Part shown: positions 8,873 to 16,338 of the stretch, one piece after another
How the letters are laid out: every line of letters starts with the position of its first letter
How positions within the stretch are numbered: position 1 is the stretch's first letter
DNA from: Streptomyces sp. B3I8
Lineage (GTDB): Bacteria > Actinomycetota > Actinomycetes > Streptomycetales > Streptomycetaceae
Reading direction: 5' to 3'
DNA length: 64,000 nt
Assembly: GCF_030816915.1 (NCBI RefSeq)
Contig: NZ_JAUSYN010000002.1
Span: 2,989,501 to 3,053,500, forward strand
Made by a program: the position numbers and the translations under genes
The notes under the pieces: model-generated
What the model saw: the letters and a program-made list of their open reading frames with translations, nothing else
Databases searched by the model: none
Told to the model about the DNA's origin: nothing

Positions 8873-9340
8873 TCAGCCTTCGTGGGTCACCCTCGGGCGG
8901 GTGACCGGCACGACGGTGAGGAGATCGTCCAGCCCTTTGAAGTCGTCGGGGTTGGTGGTGAAGAGGGGAAGGCCTTCAACCACAGCGATGGCAGCGATCA
9001 TCAGGTCGGCCGCCCGGCGACGTGGCTTGCGGCCGGCGCTGACCACTGCGGCACAGATACGGCCGTAGATGCGGGCAGCTTCGGCATCGAAGGGGATGGG
9101 GGTCGAACTCGTTCTCGGCGCGTTGCAGGACGTCGAGCCTGCGGGCCGTTCCGCGTGTTCGTCGTAACCGCTCTGTTCGTCGTTGCGGCGGACCTCGTGC
9201 GGACCGGCGGACGACTCGGCCAGGGTGACAGCGGTGATCGCCATCTCGTCCGGTAGCTCCTCGGGGGTCACCCAGCGGCGCAGAATCATGTTGTCGGTGT
9301 CGAGGAGGCCCTGCTGATGCGTCGAACGATCAGCGGTCAT
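8873..9340 (-). CDS. vapC: VapC-like PIN-domain toxin with scrambled central segment
   Basis: 155 residues. PIN RNases of type II toxin-antitoxin systems cleave RNA using three or four acidic residues; seen here are GLLDTDNMIL (Asp 1) near residue 12, ITAVTLAESSAG (Glu) near 35, and RRRAADLMIAAIA (Asp) followed by LFTTNPDDFKGLD near 125-140. The ATG at 9340 overlaps the antitoxin's end by 11 bases, typical coupling. Between about residues 50 and 75 the frame reads EHAERPAGSTSCNAP, while the neighbouring frame reads ARRLDVLQRAENEFDP, the usual PIN sequence there. A missing G near 9154 and an extra C in the run near 9096 compensate each other. The protein stays open but is probably impaired unless these are sequence errors. 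Confidence 0.8.
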   Translation of the reverse strand: MTADRSTHQQGLLDTDNMILRRWVTPEELPDEMAITAVTLAESSAGPHEVRRNDEQSGYDEHAERPAGSTSCNAPRTSSTPIPFDAEAARIYGRICAAVVSAGRKPRRRAADLMIAAIAVVEGLPLFTTNPDDFKGLDDLLTVVPVTRPRVTHEG

Positions 9341-9599
9341 AAGGATCGTCCAGGTAGGTGTCGGCTGTCGCGTCCTGATCGGCACGGAACCTGTCGAGGT
9401 CGATGCCGGGGGCGCTCCTGGACATCGCGGCGAATTCCTGGCGGGAGACGAACCGGTGGCGTCGACGCAGCGGAACGAGTTGGCCGATCGGATGTCCGTC
9501 GCGGGTGACGGTGAGCGACTGACCGCCCTGTACGGCATCCATGATCTCCCGGGGCCGGCTGCGTAGATCCCGTTGGTTAATTTCGGGCTGAACGCCCAT
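9330..9599 (-). CDS. vapB: Phd/VapB-family antitoxin
   Basis: 89 residues from ATG 9599: MGVQPEINQRDLRSR, then PREIMDAVQGGQSLTVTRDGH and PIGQLVPLRRR, the YefM/Phd fold that binds operator DNA, followed by an acidic C-terminal helix (DLDRFRADQDATADTYLDD) that should wrap the toxin. The open frame extends further upstream but without homology; this start matches the family. The gene precedes and overlaps vapC, giving a canonical autoregulated operon. It lies between att copies 2 and 3. Confidence 0.85.
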   Translation of the reverse strand: MGVQPEINQRDLRSRPREIMDAVQGGQSLTVTRDGHPIGQLVPLRRRHRFVSRQEFAAMSRSAPGIDLDRFRADQDATADTYLDDPYDR

Positions 9600-9709
9600 A
9601 TCGACCGAGGTAGCACCGTGTGCTACCGGGTGACACAGGACGGCTGCCCGAGACTCACGCCCGCCGTCGCGCCAGTTGACGACAGCAGTCGGAGCGGGCT
9701 CGGATCGGA

Positions 9710-9751
9710 CTCCTGAAGCGGGTGACGCGAGTTCGGATCCTGCCGGGGTAC
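9710..9751 (+). repeat. Degenerate attachment-site copy 3
   Basis: CTCCTGAAGCGGGTGACGCG onward aligns along the whole 43-base att with about seven differences; the bases just upstream (GATCGGA versus GATCGAA before copy 2) match too. Read as the far boundary of the VapBC interval. Confidence 0.7.
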
Positions 9752-9798
9752 AACGCGTTACCGCCCTGTGCTGAGGTTTCTCCCCCCGTGGAGGGGTC

Positions 9799-10065
9799 CT
9801 ACTCGGCCTCGGACTCCTCGTCCGGGGCCGCTTGCATAAGCGGCCTGACCGCCCAGCTTTGGCGTCTCTTCTGATCAGAACCACACCCGGCACAGCTTCG
9901 GTCGAGATCCTTCACATCGTCGAGCTCGGGCTCCACTTCGGGCGCGGCGGTCTCGAGAACTCGAATGCGGTCAGGAACTCGTAGCGCCAGCGCGGGACAC
10001 CGTCGGACTCGTACGGAGTCGAGGCGCACTCCCGTGACTGTTCCTGACTGTCTGGCCGACCTCAT
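9799..10065 (-). CDS. Small hypothetical protein, translationally coupled
   Basis: 88 residues, no recognised family. It begins at an ATG that overlaps the stop of the upstream membrane-protein gene (ATGA), which is the main support for it being real. The N-terminal half is basic (VRLDSVRVRRCPALALRVPD), the middle acidic (ETAAPEVEPELDDVKDLD), with a CAGC pair near residue 59 and an acidic end. No membrane helix or signal peptide. Confidence 0.45.
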   Translation of the reverse strand: MRSARQSGTVTGVRLDSVRVRRCPALALRVPDRIRVLETAAPEVEPELDDVKDLDRSCAGCGSDQKRRQSWAVRPLMQAAPDEESEAE

Positions 10066-11309
10066 ACCGGGCCGAGTTGACAGTCAATGCGGCTGGTCAG
10101 CTCGGTGCGGCGGGCGCGCAGTTCGGCCGGGGCGCATGTGAGGGCGATCCGGTGGGCTTCGACCAAAGGGCCGAGCTCGGGTGGGGGCTCGACCACGCCG
10201 GAGAAGAGCGGCGCCAACCACGCGGCTGTCGGCGCCTGCGCCTCCGGCCCGTCCGGCGAGGCGACCGGGAGGGGCGGGAGGTGGCCGGCCTGTCCGTGGA
10301 CCATGCGGGCGGTGAGGATGGCAGCCTCCCAGACGCGCATGCTCTCCAGGCGCACTTGTGAGGCCAGTTCATCGCGCAGCGCACACAGGTCGCTCCACGC
10401 CCGCTCATGCTCACGCAGGGCATCCCCGACTCGTCGTACCAGCCAGGCATACGTCAGCCTGGCCCGCAGCAGGCCACGGCGGGCCTCGGCCGCGCTGTCC
10501 GCGTAGGGATTGTGGGCGACGACCTTCATGGCCACGGCCGTGATCGCGAGCATCAGCATCAGTACGGCGACCCATCCGGGCGCATAGCGGGCGCCCTCGA
10601 CCTCCTCCGTGCCCGTGTCACGGGCCCTCAGTGCCGCCCAGACGGTGACCGTGGACAACACCGCGGCCAGGTAGAGGGCCGGCAGGGCGAGCGAACCGAG
10701 CAAGGACAGCATCAGGCGGCGGTCGCGGAGGTCGTGCAGCCACTCGCGTACCCGGTGCAGCGGGTCCGCGATCGCGTGGCCGGACAGCATCAGGGCCAGG
10801 GCCAGCACGACACCGGGCAGGAAGGAGACCGTCTGCTCGGCCAGTGAGACCGTCTCCTCGCTGGTGGTGAGGTACTGGAAGACCCGCGTGAAGTACCACG
10901 CGTCGAACAGGGCCATGGCGGCGATGACCGGCCAGCGCAAGACCCGTATCCACAGGTGGCGGCGGCGCCGGTCGTGGGCGCCGTCCTCCGCGTGGCGGGA
11001 TTCGACTGCCTCGTGGGCCACTCGGGTCTTCCGGAGAGAGGCTGCGGCCTCGAAGCGAGCCAGCGACTGGACCGCCTCCTCGGTCCGGGCGTGCGCGTCG
11101 ATCGTACGGGCCCGGGCAGCGGCGAGTTGCTCACGGTTGTGGCCGACGAGCTCGGCTACCTCGCGGGCCGCACGCAGCAGCATCCGCATTTCACCGTTGT
11201 CCAGGTGTTCCGGTTCCCGTTCGGGACCGTGCTCCGCGCTTGCCACCAGGTGCCGGATGTCGCATCCACAGCCGTGGTGGCAGGGGATGCCGCGATGGGT
11301 CTGGGACAT
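10062..11309 (-). CDS. Multi-helix membrane protein with cytoplasmic coiled-coil regions
   Basis: 415 residues, no recognised family. After a Cys/His-containing N-terminus (HHGCGCD) comes a long amphipathic helix (about residues 35-105: REVAELVGHNREQLAAARAR), then four hydrophobic segments near residues 128-145, 165-185, 203-228 and 246-265 in pairs, and a C-terminal helical region with a second charged coiled coil and a Pro-rich linker. This layout suggests a membrane scaffold or sensor with both ends inside. It lies downstream of, and on the same strand as, the OmpA-domain lipoprotein (80-base gap) and overlaps the 88-residue gene by four bases. The three may form an operon of unknown purpose. 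Confidence 0.75.
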   Translation of the reverse strand: MSQTHRGIPCHHGCGCDIRHLVASAEHGPEREPEHLDNGEMRMLLRAAREVAELVGHNREQLAAARARTIDAHARTEEAVQSLARFEAAASLRKTRVAHEAVESRHAEDGAHDRRRRHLWIRVLRWPVIAAMALFDAWYFTRVFQYLTTSEETVSLAEQTVSFLPGVVLALALMLSGHAIADPLHRVREWLHDLRDRRLMLSLLGSLALPALYLAAVLSTVTVWAALRARDTGTEEVEGARYAPGWVAVLMLMLAITAVAMKVVAHNPYADSAAEARRGLLRARLTYAWLVRRVGDALREHERAWSDLCALRDELASQVRLESMRVWEAAILTARMVHGQAGHLPPLPVASPDGPEAQAPTAAWLAPLFSGVVEPPPELGPLVEAHRIALTCAPAELRARRTELTSRIDCQLGPV

Positions 11310-11389
11310 GGACGACGTCCTTTTCTGCGATCTTTACGCGATCTTTTTGTGATGTGTTTCGCGGCGGGCCGCGGGTGGAGTCGGGTCGG

Positions 11390-12661
11390 TCAGCGGCGCA
11401 CCGTCACGGTGATCTCCACACGGCGGTTGCACGCCATGGCCGCGAAGTCCGGTACACCGTCGTGGTACTCAGGGGCGCAGCTGGGCCGGTCGTCGGAGTA
11501 GCCACGGGCGGACGCCACCGCGATCCCACGTTCGGCGAGGGCGGTCCGGACGGCCCGCGCGCGGGCCTGCGAGAGCTGCCTGCCGTGCTGTTCGCTGCCG
11601 CGTGAGTCGGTGTGCCCGGAGACGGCGACCGAGACGGGATCGAGGTCGTCGATGCGCCGGGCGGCGTCGTCCAGCGCGCTGCGTGCCGACGGGGACAGCT
11701 CCGCGCTGTCGGTCGCGAACAGCACGGAGCCGGGCAGGGTGATCGTGGTGGTCCGCCCGGACTGCTGCTCCGCGACGGCCGGGAAGGTCACCTCCGGTTC
11801 CGTCTTGCCGGCCCGGGTGTTCTTTCCGGCCCGGCGGACCTGTGCCGCGGCGGCCACCTCGCAGGAGGAGGCGCCGGTCGCGTCGCACATCTCGCGCCAG
11901 AAGGCGGTCAGCCAGGCGGTCTGCGGAGAGGATGGCGCCTTGCCGTGGGCAGCGTGGCCGATGCCTACCAGGGTCACCTCGGTGCCTGTCAGGTCGGGCA
12001 GTTCGCCCGCCTTGCGACAGCGTGCCGCCGTCGCCTTGATCTCCGCCGTGCCATCGAACCCGGCGGAGCGCAGATCGGTGCAGCCGGTGTTCGTCAACCC
12101 GTCGGTCGCCACGACGATCCGTCGGCGGCCCCCTTTCGGGCCGAGCTGGTCGCCGGCCGCGGCGAGCGCGCCGAGCACATCGGACCGACGGGTGTCCGGC
12201 GCTTCGGCTGCCATCTGCCGCAGCCGTTGGCCCAGACAGGCGCTCCGGCCGTCGCGCCGGTCCTTCTTCAGCGTGCTGTTGCCCTTCACGGGCGTGACGG
12301 GCGCGCGGTCCACCGCCCAGGTGACGGTGGCCCTGGTGCCGTCGAAGCCGGCGGCGGACAGGGTGCCGCCCTCCAATGCCGAGGGCGAGAGGTCCGGAGC
12401 GGCCAGCGCGGTGGCCGCCAGGTCCGGTATCCGGTCGCCCAGCGGGGCGGCCCGGTCCGGCCGGACGGACGGGCTGCGGTCCAGGAGCACGACGGTTCGC
12501 GCCTGAGTGGTGTCCGCGCCGTCGGAGCCGCGGTCCAGCCAGGCGCAGGGTTTCGCTTCGGGCGTGTCGAACGCGCCGCAGCCGCTGCCCGCCAGCACGG
12601 CGGTCAGCGCCGACGCCCCTGCGAGGAGCCGGGTGAGGCGTGATCGGGTCAAGGGACTCAC
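11390..12661 (-). CDS. OmpA-domain lipoprotein with a von Willebrand-like region
   Basis: 423 residues. The GTG at 12661 follows a GGAG site and gives a signal peptide ending LAGSGC (Cys28), a probable lipoprotein anchor. Residues about 45-290 carry features of a vWA-like fold: TVVLLDRSPSVR (an incomplete metal-binding DxSxS), RRRIVVATDGLTN and EVTLVGIGHAAHG. Residues about 310-420 are an OmpA/MotB peptidoglycan-binding domain: SVLFATDSAELS, VSGHTDSRGSEQHGRQLSQARA and CNRRVEITV. In actinomycetes such domains tether a cell-surface protein to the wall. Position upstream of a coiled-coil membrane protein suggests a joint envelope role. Domain calls are secure for OmpA and moderate for vWA. Confidence 0.8.
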   Translation of the reverse strand: MSPLTRSRLTRLLAGASALTAVLAGSGCGAFDTPEAKPCAWLDRGSDGADTTQARTVVLLDRSPSVRPDRAAPLGDRIPDLAATALAAPDLSPSALEGGTLSAAGFDGTRATVTWAVDRAPVTPVKGNSTLKKDRRDGRSACLGQRLRQMAAEAPDTRRSDVLGALAAAGDQLGPKGGRRRIVVATDGLTNTGCTDLRSAGFDGTAEIKATAARCRKAGELPDLTGTEVTLVGIGHAAHGKAPSSPQTAWLTAFWREMCDATGASSCEVAAAAQVRRAGKNTRAGKTEPEVTFPAVAEQQSGRTTTITLPGSVLFATDSAELSPSARSALDDAARRIDDLDPVSVAVSGHTDSRGSEQHGRQLSQARARAVRTALAERGIAVASARGYSDDRPSCAPEYHDGVPDFAAMACNRRVEITVTVRR

Positions 12662-12762
12662 TGGGATCTCCAATACAGGCAAATGCACATTTGTGACTGT
12701 TCTGCGGCGGAAACAGGGGAGTTACTTGAGGTCCTCGTCCATTCCGTGCCAGGAGGTTCTCC

Positions 12763-13302
12763 GTGCACAGTGCCAACGCGTCCGCCGCTAACGACACCGC
12801 GGGAGAAGAGGGAGGTGCCGGTCTCCAGTCGGGGCTGACCGTTTACACGTCACTCCAGGCGTCGGCCCAGTTCGCCGACACCAAGGTGGGCATCCTCGGT
12901 GCCGTTCAAGCGGGGCTGATGGCCATGGCCGTACCGCAGGGCGGCGTGATGCGCGAGGCGTGGGAGAGGGGCGGCCCCGGCGCCTGGGCCACGGCGGTCC
13001 TGCTGTCGCTACAGGTGGCGACGTTCCTGCCCGCCGTGTACTGCGTGGTCCAGGCGCTCCGCCCCCGCTTGGGGCCGCCGCCCACCCCCAACAGGTTCAG
13101 TCTGCCGTTGCTGGCCGTTGCCGACGGCACCGCTCCGCCGGCGGACGAGGCCGGTGAACGCAAGGAGATCTGGCAACTGATCCCGGTGCTCGCCCAGGTG
13201 GTGATGACCAAGCACCGGTACATCGCCAGGGGTGTCGTCTGGACGGGGCTGATGGCAGTGACGGCCGGGCTGTCCTTCCTCACCCGTGCGCTGCCGGCCT
13301 GA
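12763..13302 (+). CDS. PycTM-like (DUF5706) transmembrane protein
   Basis: 179 residues; GTG start with an AGGAGG site seven bases upstream. The N-terminus carries the family mark QFADTKVGILGAVQAGLMAM (about residues 36-55) leading into helix 1; helix 2 is at about 75-98 and helix 3 at about 157-175, with a soluble stretch between. This matches the three-helix Pycsar effector, which in known systems is opened by cyclic CMP or UMP and disrupts the inner membrane during phage infection. No cyclase gene is directly beside it; the nearest cyclase-fold gene is 3 kb away in a convergent operon. It could be an orphan effector, part of a dispersed system, or a family member with another role. Family call good, function inferred. 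Confidence 0.75.
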   Translation: MHSANASAANDTAGEEGGAGLQSGLTVYTSLQASAQFADTKVGILGAVQAGLMAMAVPQGGVMREAWERGGPGAWATAVLLSLQVATFLPAVYCVVQALRPRLGPPPTPNRFSLPLLAVADGTAPPADEAGERKEIWQLIPVLAQVVMTKHRYIARGVVWTGLMAVTAGLSFLTRALPA

Positions 13303-13320
13303 TCCCCCCGCGCCATCGCC

Positions 13321-14202
13321 TCAGCCCCGGGCCGTCCTGGCCCGGGGCAGCGGCTCCGGGGGCTCGCGACCGGGTCCCAGTTCGCCCGGCAGTGGCAGCC
13401 CGAACAACCGCATGGCGTGGCCGAGTTGACGCTCGTTCGTGGCGACGAACTCGAAGAGGTCCTGCGCCTGGTACGCCTTCGACTGGCCCTCCAGGAGCTT
13501 GACGAACGTCTCGACCTGGTGCTGCCGCTGCCGGAACATCTCGCCGACCTCGGTGGCTGCCTTGTCCGGCTGCTCGGCCAGCAGCACCGCCCATGGCGTC
13601 AGCCAGGCAAGCGCGTCGTCGTTCTGCGACACTCCGGTCAGCCCGCCGGCGAGGAACGCCCGCCACTTCTCGGCGACCTCGCTCAGCAGCCGTACCTGGA
13701 GCGCCGACTTCGCGTACCGGTGCTCGATGTCCTGGAGTTCCAGAGCAGCCTTGCGCTGCTGTTCCAGTACTTCCGGCGCCGGCTGGAACTGGGCGACGGT
13801 GCGACAGTTCACCAGCCCGTTCTCGAAGCATTCTCCCTCCCTCAGGTGGTCGTTGACGGCGCGCTCGGCCTCCTCGGCACGGAACGGCTCGTAGCGGCGG
13901 GCGATGTCACGGATCCGCTCGGTGAGCCGTTCGGGCATGACCGCCTGGTAGCCGTCGAGGGCACGACCGAGCGTCTGCTCGTCGAGGCGCCCCTCGGCGC
14001 ACCAGTCGCAGCGGATCTCGACCTGGAAGCCGAAGCCGTCGCCCTTGGCAGGGGTTTCGAACCTGACGGTCGAGCTGCGATGCACCGACACGGTCTCCGG
14101 TACCTGGACCGCCACGGCTTCGAAGGGCGTGCTGTACACCGGCCGGCCGCCGAACATGCCTCGCAGCCAGGCGAACGGGCCACGACGCGTTGTGCTGGTC
14201 AC
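13321..14202 (-). CDS. Conserved hypothetical protein, third gene of the cyclase/NTPase operon
   Basis: 293 residues. The GTG start overlaps the NTPase stop (GTGA), so the two are translationally coupled. Residues about 15-75 (PVYSTPFEAVAVQVPETVSV, FETPAKGDGFGFQVEIRCDW) form a beta-rich module similar in layout to the start of SPFH/band-7 domains. Residues 75-230 are long helices with coiled-coil spacing (EQQRKAALELQDIEHRYAK); the last 60 residues are again helical. No membrane helix is apparent. The SPFH resemblance is my inference from pattern, not a firm homology. An inverted repeat at its 3' end (13324-13348) lies between this gene and the convergent PycTM-like gene and could terminate either. 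Confidence 0.75.
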   Translation of the reverse strand: MTSTTRRGPFAWLRGMFGGRPVYSTPFEAVAVQVPETVSVHRSSTVRFETPAKGDGFGFQVEIRCDWCAEGRLDEQTLGRALDGYQAVMPERLTERIRDIARRYEPFRAEEAERAVNDHLREGECFENGLVNCRTVAQFQPAPEVLEQQRKAALELQDIEHRYAKSALQVRLLSEVAEKWRAFLAGGLTGVSQNDDALAWLTPWAVLLAEQPDKAATEVGEMFRQRQHQVETFVKLLEGQSKAYQAQDLFEFVATNERQLGHAMRLFGLPLPGELGPGREPPEPLPRARTARG

Positions 14203-16325
14203 ATCGACCACCTCTCCTCCAGAAGTGACTTGACATGCAGGGCTGTGCTGCCGTCGGGGAGTTGGTGATCCCACAGCCGCAGGTGGAACAGCAGCCGCTC
14301 CCGCAGCCGGTCGCCCTCGGCGTCCGGCTCGGGCAACTCGGCGAAGAACCCGGCCACCAGCTCGTCGAGGCCCGGCTCGTCCCCGGCCCGCTCCACCCAC
14401 AGCCGCATGCAGTTCCAGCCACACTGTCGGTGTGCACGGCTGCTGCTGAGCAGGGTCCGCCGGCTCAGCAGCAGCAGATGCTCACGGGGCCCCGGCTCCT
14501 TGAGGAAGGCGGTGACCGCTCGCTCGCCCCGGAACCTGCTGAGCCCCTGGAAGCACTTCGCCGCATCGTCGCGCAGCCAGTGGCGTGACGACGTGGACCA
14601 CTGGGCCAGCCGTTCCAGCACCTGGGCCCGTGATCCGGCCGCGTAGATCTCCCGTACCGCGTCCCAGACGCTCCTCGTCCCCGTCCCGGCGATCCGCTCC
14701 AGACTGTTCAGTGCCTCCGCGGGGAACTGTGCGCCGATGCGCGTGCCGTACGCGACCTTGGCACACGCCTGGAAGTCACGGCGCTGGGACCAGCGCGACA
14801 GCAGGCGCTGAACGCGGGGGGCGAGCAGCGGATCGGTCACCGCCCGTTCCAGCGCCCAGGCCGCGGCGAACCGCCGTCGGTCGGCGTGCTCCCGTGCGGA
14901 CGCCCAGCGGACGAGCAGTTCCTCGCGCACGTAGGCCCAGTCGAAGGTGGCCAGCAGACCGACCGTCTGGGCGGCGGACACCTGGATGTCCTCCTCGCCC
15001 CGGACGACGAGGCCGTCCAGCCACTCCAGCAGGGGTCCACGCGCGCCGCTGTGGTCGTGCCACAGCACCTCCAGGACCGCCTCACCGAGACCGGGCTGGC
15101 TGACCCGCACCAGGCACTCCGGGTGCCTGGACCCGACCGGTTGCCCGGTCCGGTCGGTGAACTCCACGTCGGAGTGGTCGAGCCAGTCCCGTACGCTCTC
15201 CTCGAACAGCGGCATCGCCGGAGCCGAGGAGGGTGAGCGCACCCCGTGCAGCAGCTCGGCGAGCCGGTGGGACTCCCGGCTGACCCGGCTCAGCGTGGTC
15301 CCGTCGAGCACCACGCAGGCCAGCAGGAACGCGCGCGACCACATGGACGGCTGCTGCCTGTTGGCCCCGTCGGCCGCGTCTGTCCCCGGTGGTCCGAGGA
15401 GCCTCACCGCCTTGGCCCGCAGCTCGGCTCCCAGCCCCTGCACGATCTGGTCGACGTCGTCGCCGTCACGCACCCGCTGTGCCAGTTGGCCGGCCAGCCC
15501 AGCGACCTCGGCCATGGACCTGCGCCCGCGCAGGTCCTCCCGCAGGCCCTCGTGCTCCAGCAGTTTGCGGCAGTCCAGCGGCCGGTCGGCGAGCAGTACC
15601 GTCAGGTGCCGCTCCAGCACCTCGTACGGCATCCCGCTCGTCACCTCGTGCTCGACCACATGCCCGGTGAGACTTCCGACCGGCACGTGGTCGTCGACGA
15701 TGATCACCAGTGGGGAACGGCCGTACGTCGCTGCCCGCAGCCGTATGAGCAGCTGAGGGCGCAGTTCGTTCGCCCACTCCGTGCCGTCGCCTTCGATGAC
15801 ATGGCCCCGGCTCGGCTGAAGGCCCCCGTCGTCGGTGACCAGCCGACGCACGCCCGCCTGCGAGTCCAGGACGACGACGCCGGTGTCCATCGCCTGTCGC
15901 ACGGCGAGCAGTGCCATGGTGTAACGCCCGGAGCCGGGGGCCCCACGCAGCACCGCGACCCCGTGTTCGGTCAGGTGGTCGACCAGCGCGGTGTGTGTGG
16001 CCGGTGCGACGTACCGCTCGCGCAGCCGGTCAAGGTCGTCCTCCGGGACCCGGCCGTCGACAGGGTCGACGGCCGGAGTGCCGTAGTAGTTCTTGTAGAT
16101 CGTCCCGGCCGCGTCACCGCTGCCGAAGCCGACGGCTCTCGCCTCGACTCCCCCGTCCACGAGGGTGTGCGCCAGACCGCGTTCCCGCAACTGCCGGATG
16201 TGATCGGCCTGTTCGTCGGACGTCTCCATGCCGGCGGGTGTGGCTGCGGCCTCCTCCTCGTCGACGGACGGCTCAGCCGGAAGCGGGTCCATGTGTTCGT
16301 GCACGGGTTCGGTCTTGTCGTCCAT
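14199..16325 (-). CDS. STAND-like NTPase with N-terminal signalling motif
   Basis: 708 residues. After an acidic start, residues 67-82 read FGSGDAAGTIYKNYYG, almost the same as the last 16 residues of the upstream cyclase-fold protein. A P-loop follows (GAPGSGRYT, about 128-136) and a Walker B-like strand PLVIIVDDH near 206. The remaining 450 residues are helical and repeat-like without a named domain, fitting a sensor region of NLR-type signalling ATPases. The ATG at 16325 lies 13 bases after the cyclase stop and the gene overlaps the next by four bases: one operon. Known NLR-like systems with amyloid motifs carry the motif at the receptor N-terminus and the effector C-terminus, as here. NTPase call is good; role inferred. 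Confidence 0.8.
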   Translation of the reverse strand: MDDKTEPVHEHMDPLPAEPSVDEEEAAATPAGMETSDEQADHIRQLRERGLAHTLVDGGVEARAVGFGSGDAAGTIYKNYYGTPAVDPVDGRVPEDDLDRLRERYVAPATHTALVDHLTEHGVAVLRGAPGSGRYTMALLAVRQAMDTGVVVLDSQAGVRRLVTDDGGLQPSRGHVIEGDGTEWANELRPQLLIRLRAATYGRSPLVIIVDDHVPVGSLTGHVVEHEVTSGMPYEVLERHLTVLLADRPLDCRKLLEHEGLREDLRGRRSMAEVAGLAGQLAQRVRDGDDVDQIVQGLGAELRAKAVRLLGPPGTDAADGANRQQPSMWSRAFLLACVVLDGTTLSRVSRESHRLAELLHGVRSPSSAPAMPLFEESVRDWLDHSDVEFTDRTGQPVGSRHPECLVRVSQPGLGEAVLEVLWHDHSGARGPLLEWLDGLVVRGEEDIQVSAAQTVGLLATFDWAYVREELLVRWASAREHADRRRFAAAWALERAVTDPLLAPRVQRLLSRWSQRRDFQACAKVAYGTRIGAQFPAEALNSLERIAGTGTRSVWDAVREIYAAGSRAQVLERLAQWSTSSRHWLRDDAAKCFQGLSRFRGERAVTAFLKEPGPREHLLLLSRRTLLSSSRAHRQCGWNCMRLWVERAGDEPGLDELVAGFFAELPEPDAEGDRLRERLLFHLRLWDHQLPDGSTALHVKSLLEERWSM

Positions 16326-16338
16326 GTCTCACTCACCA

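Larger units (their letters stand above)
7359..9751. mobile_element. Two tandem, degraded integrative-element remnants at tRNA-Arg
   Basis: Three direct copies of the tRNA 3' end (7359-7401, 8729-8771, 9710-9751) bound two short intervals. The first holds a tyrosine-recombinase stub and a small membrane protein; the second holds a VapBC toxin-antitoxin pair. This is the footprint of actinomycete integrative elements (AICE/pSAM2-like) that enter at tRNA 3' ends and restore the gene, here reduced by deletion; no replication, transfer or excisionase genes remain. The third att copy has diverged more, which suggests the distal insertion is older. Confidence 0.75.

Noticed and set aside
11390..12661. 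Zorya-type ZorB from the OmpA domain
   Set aside because: It is a secreted lipoprotein with a vWA-like region, not a single-span MotB-like protein, and no ZorA-like MotA homologue is nearby.
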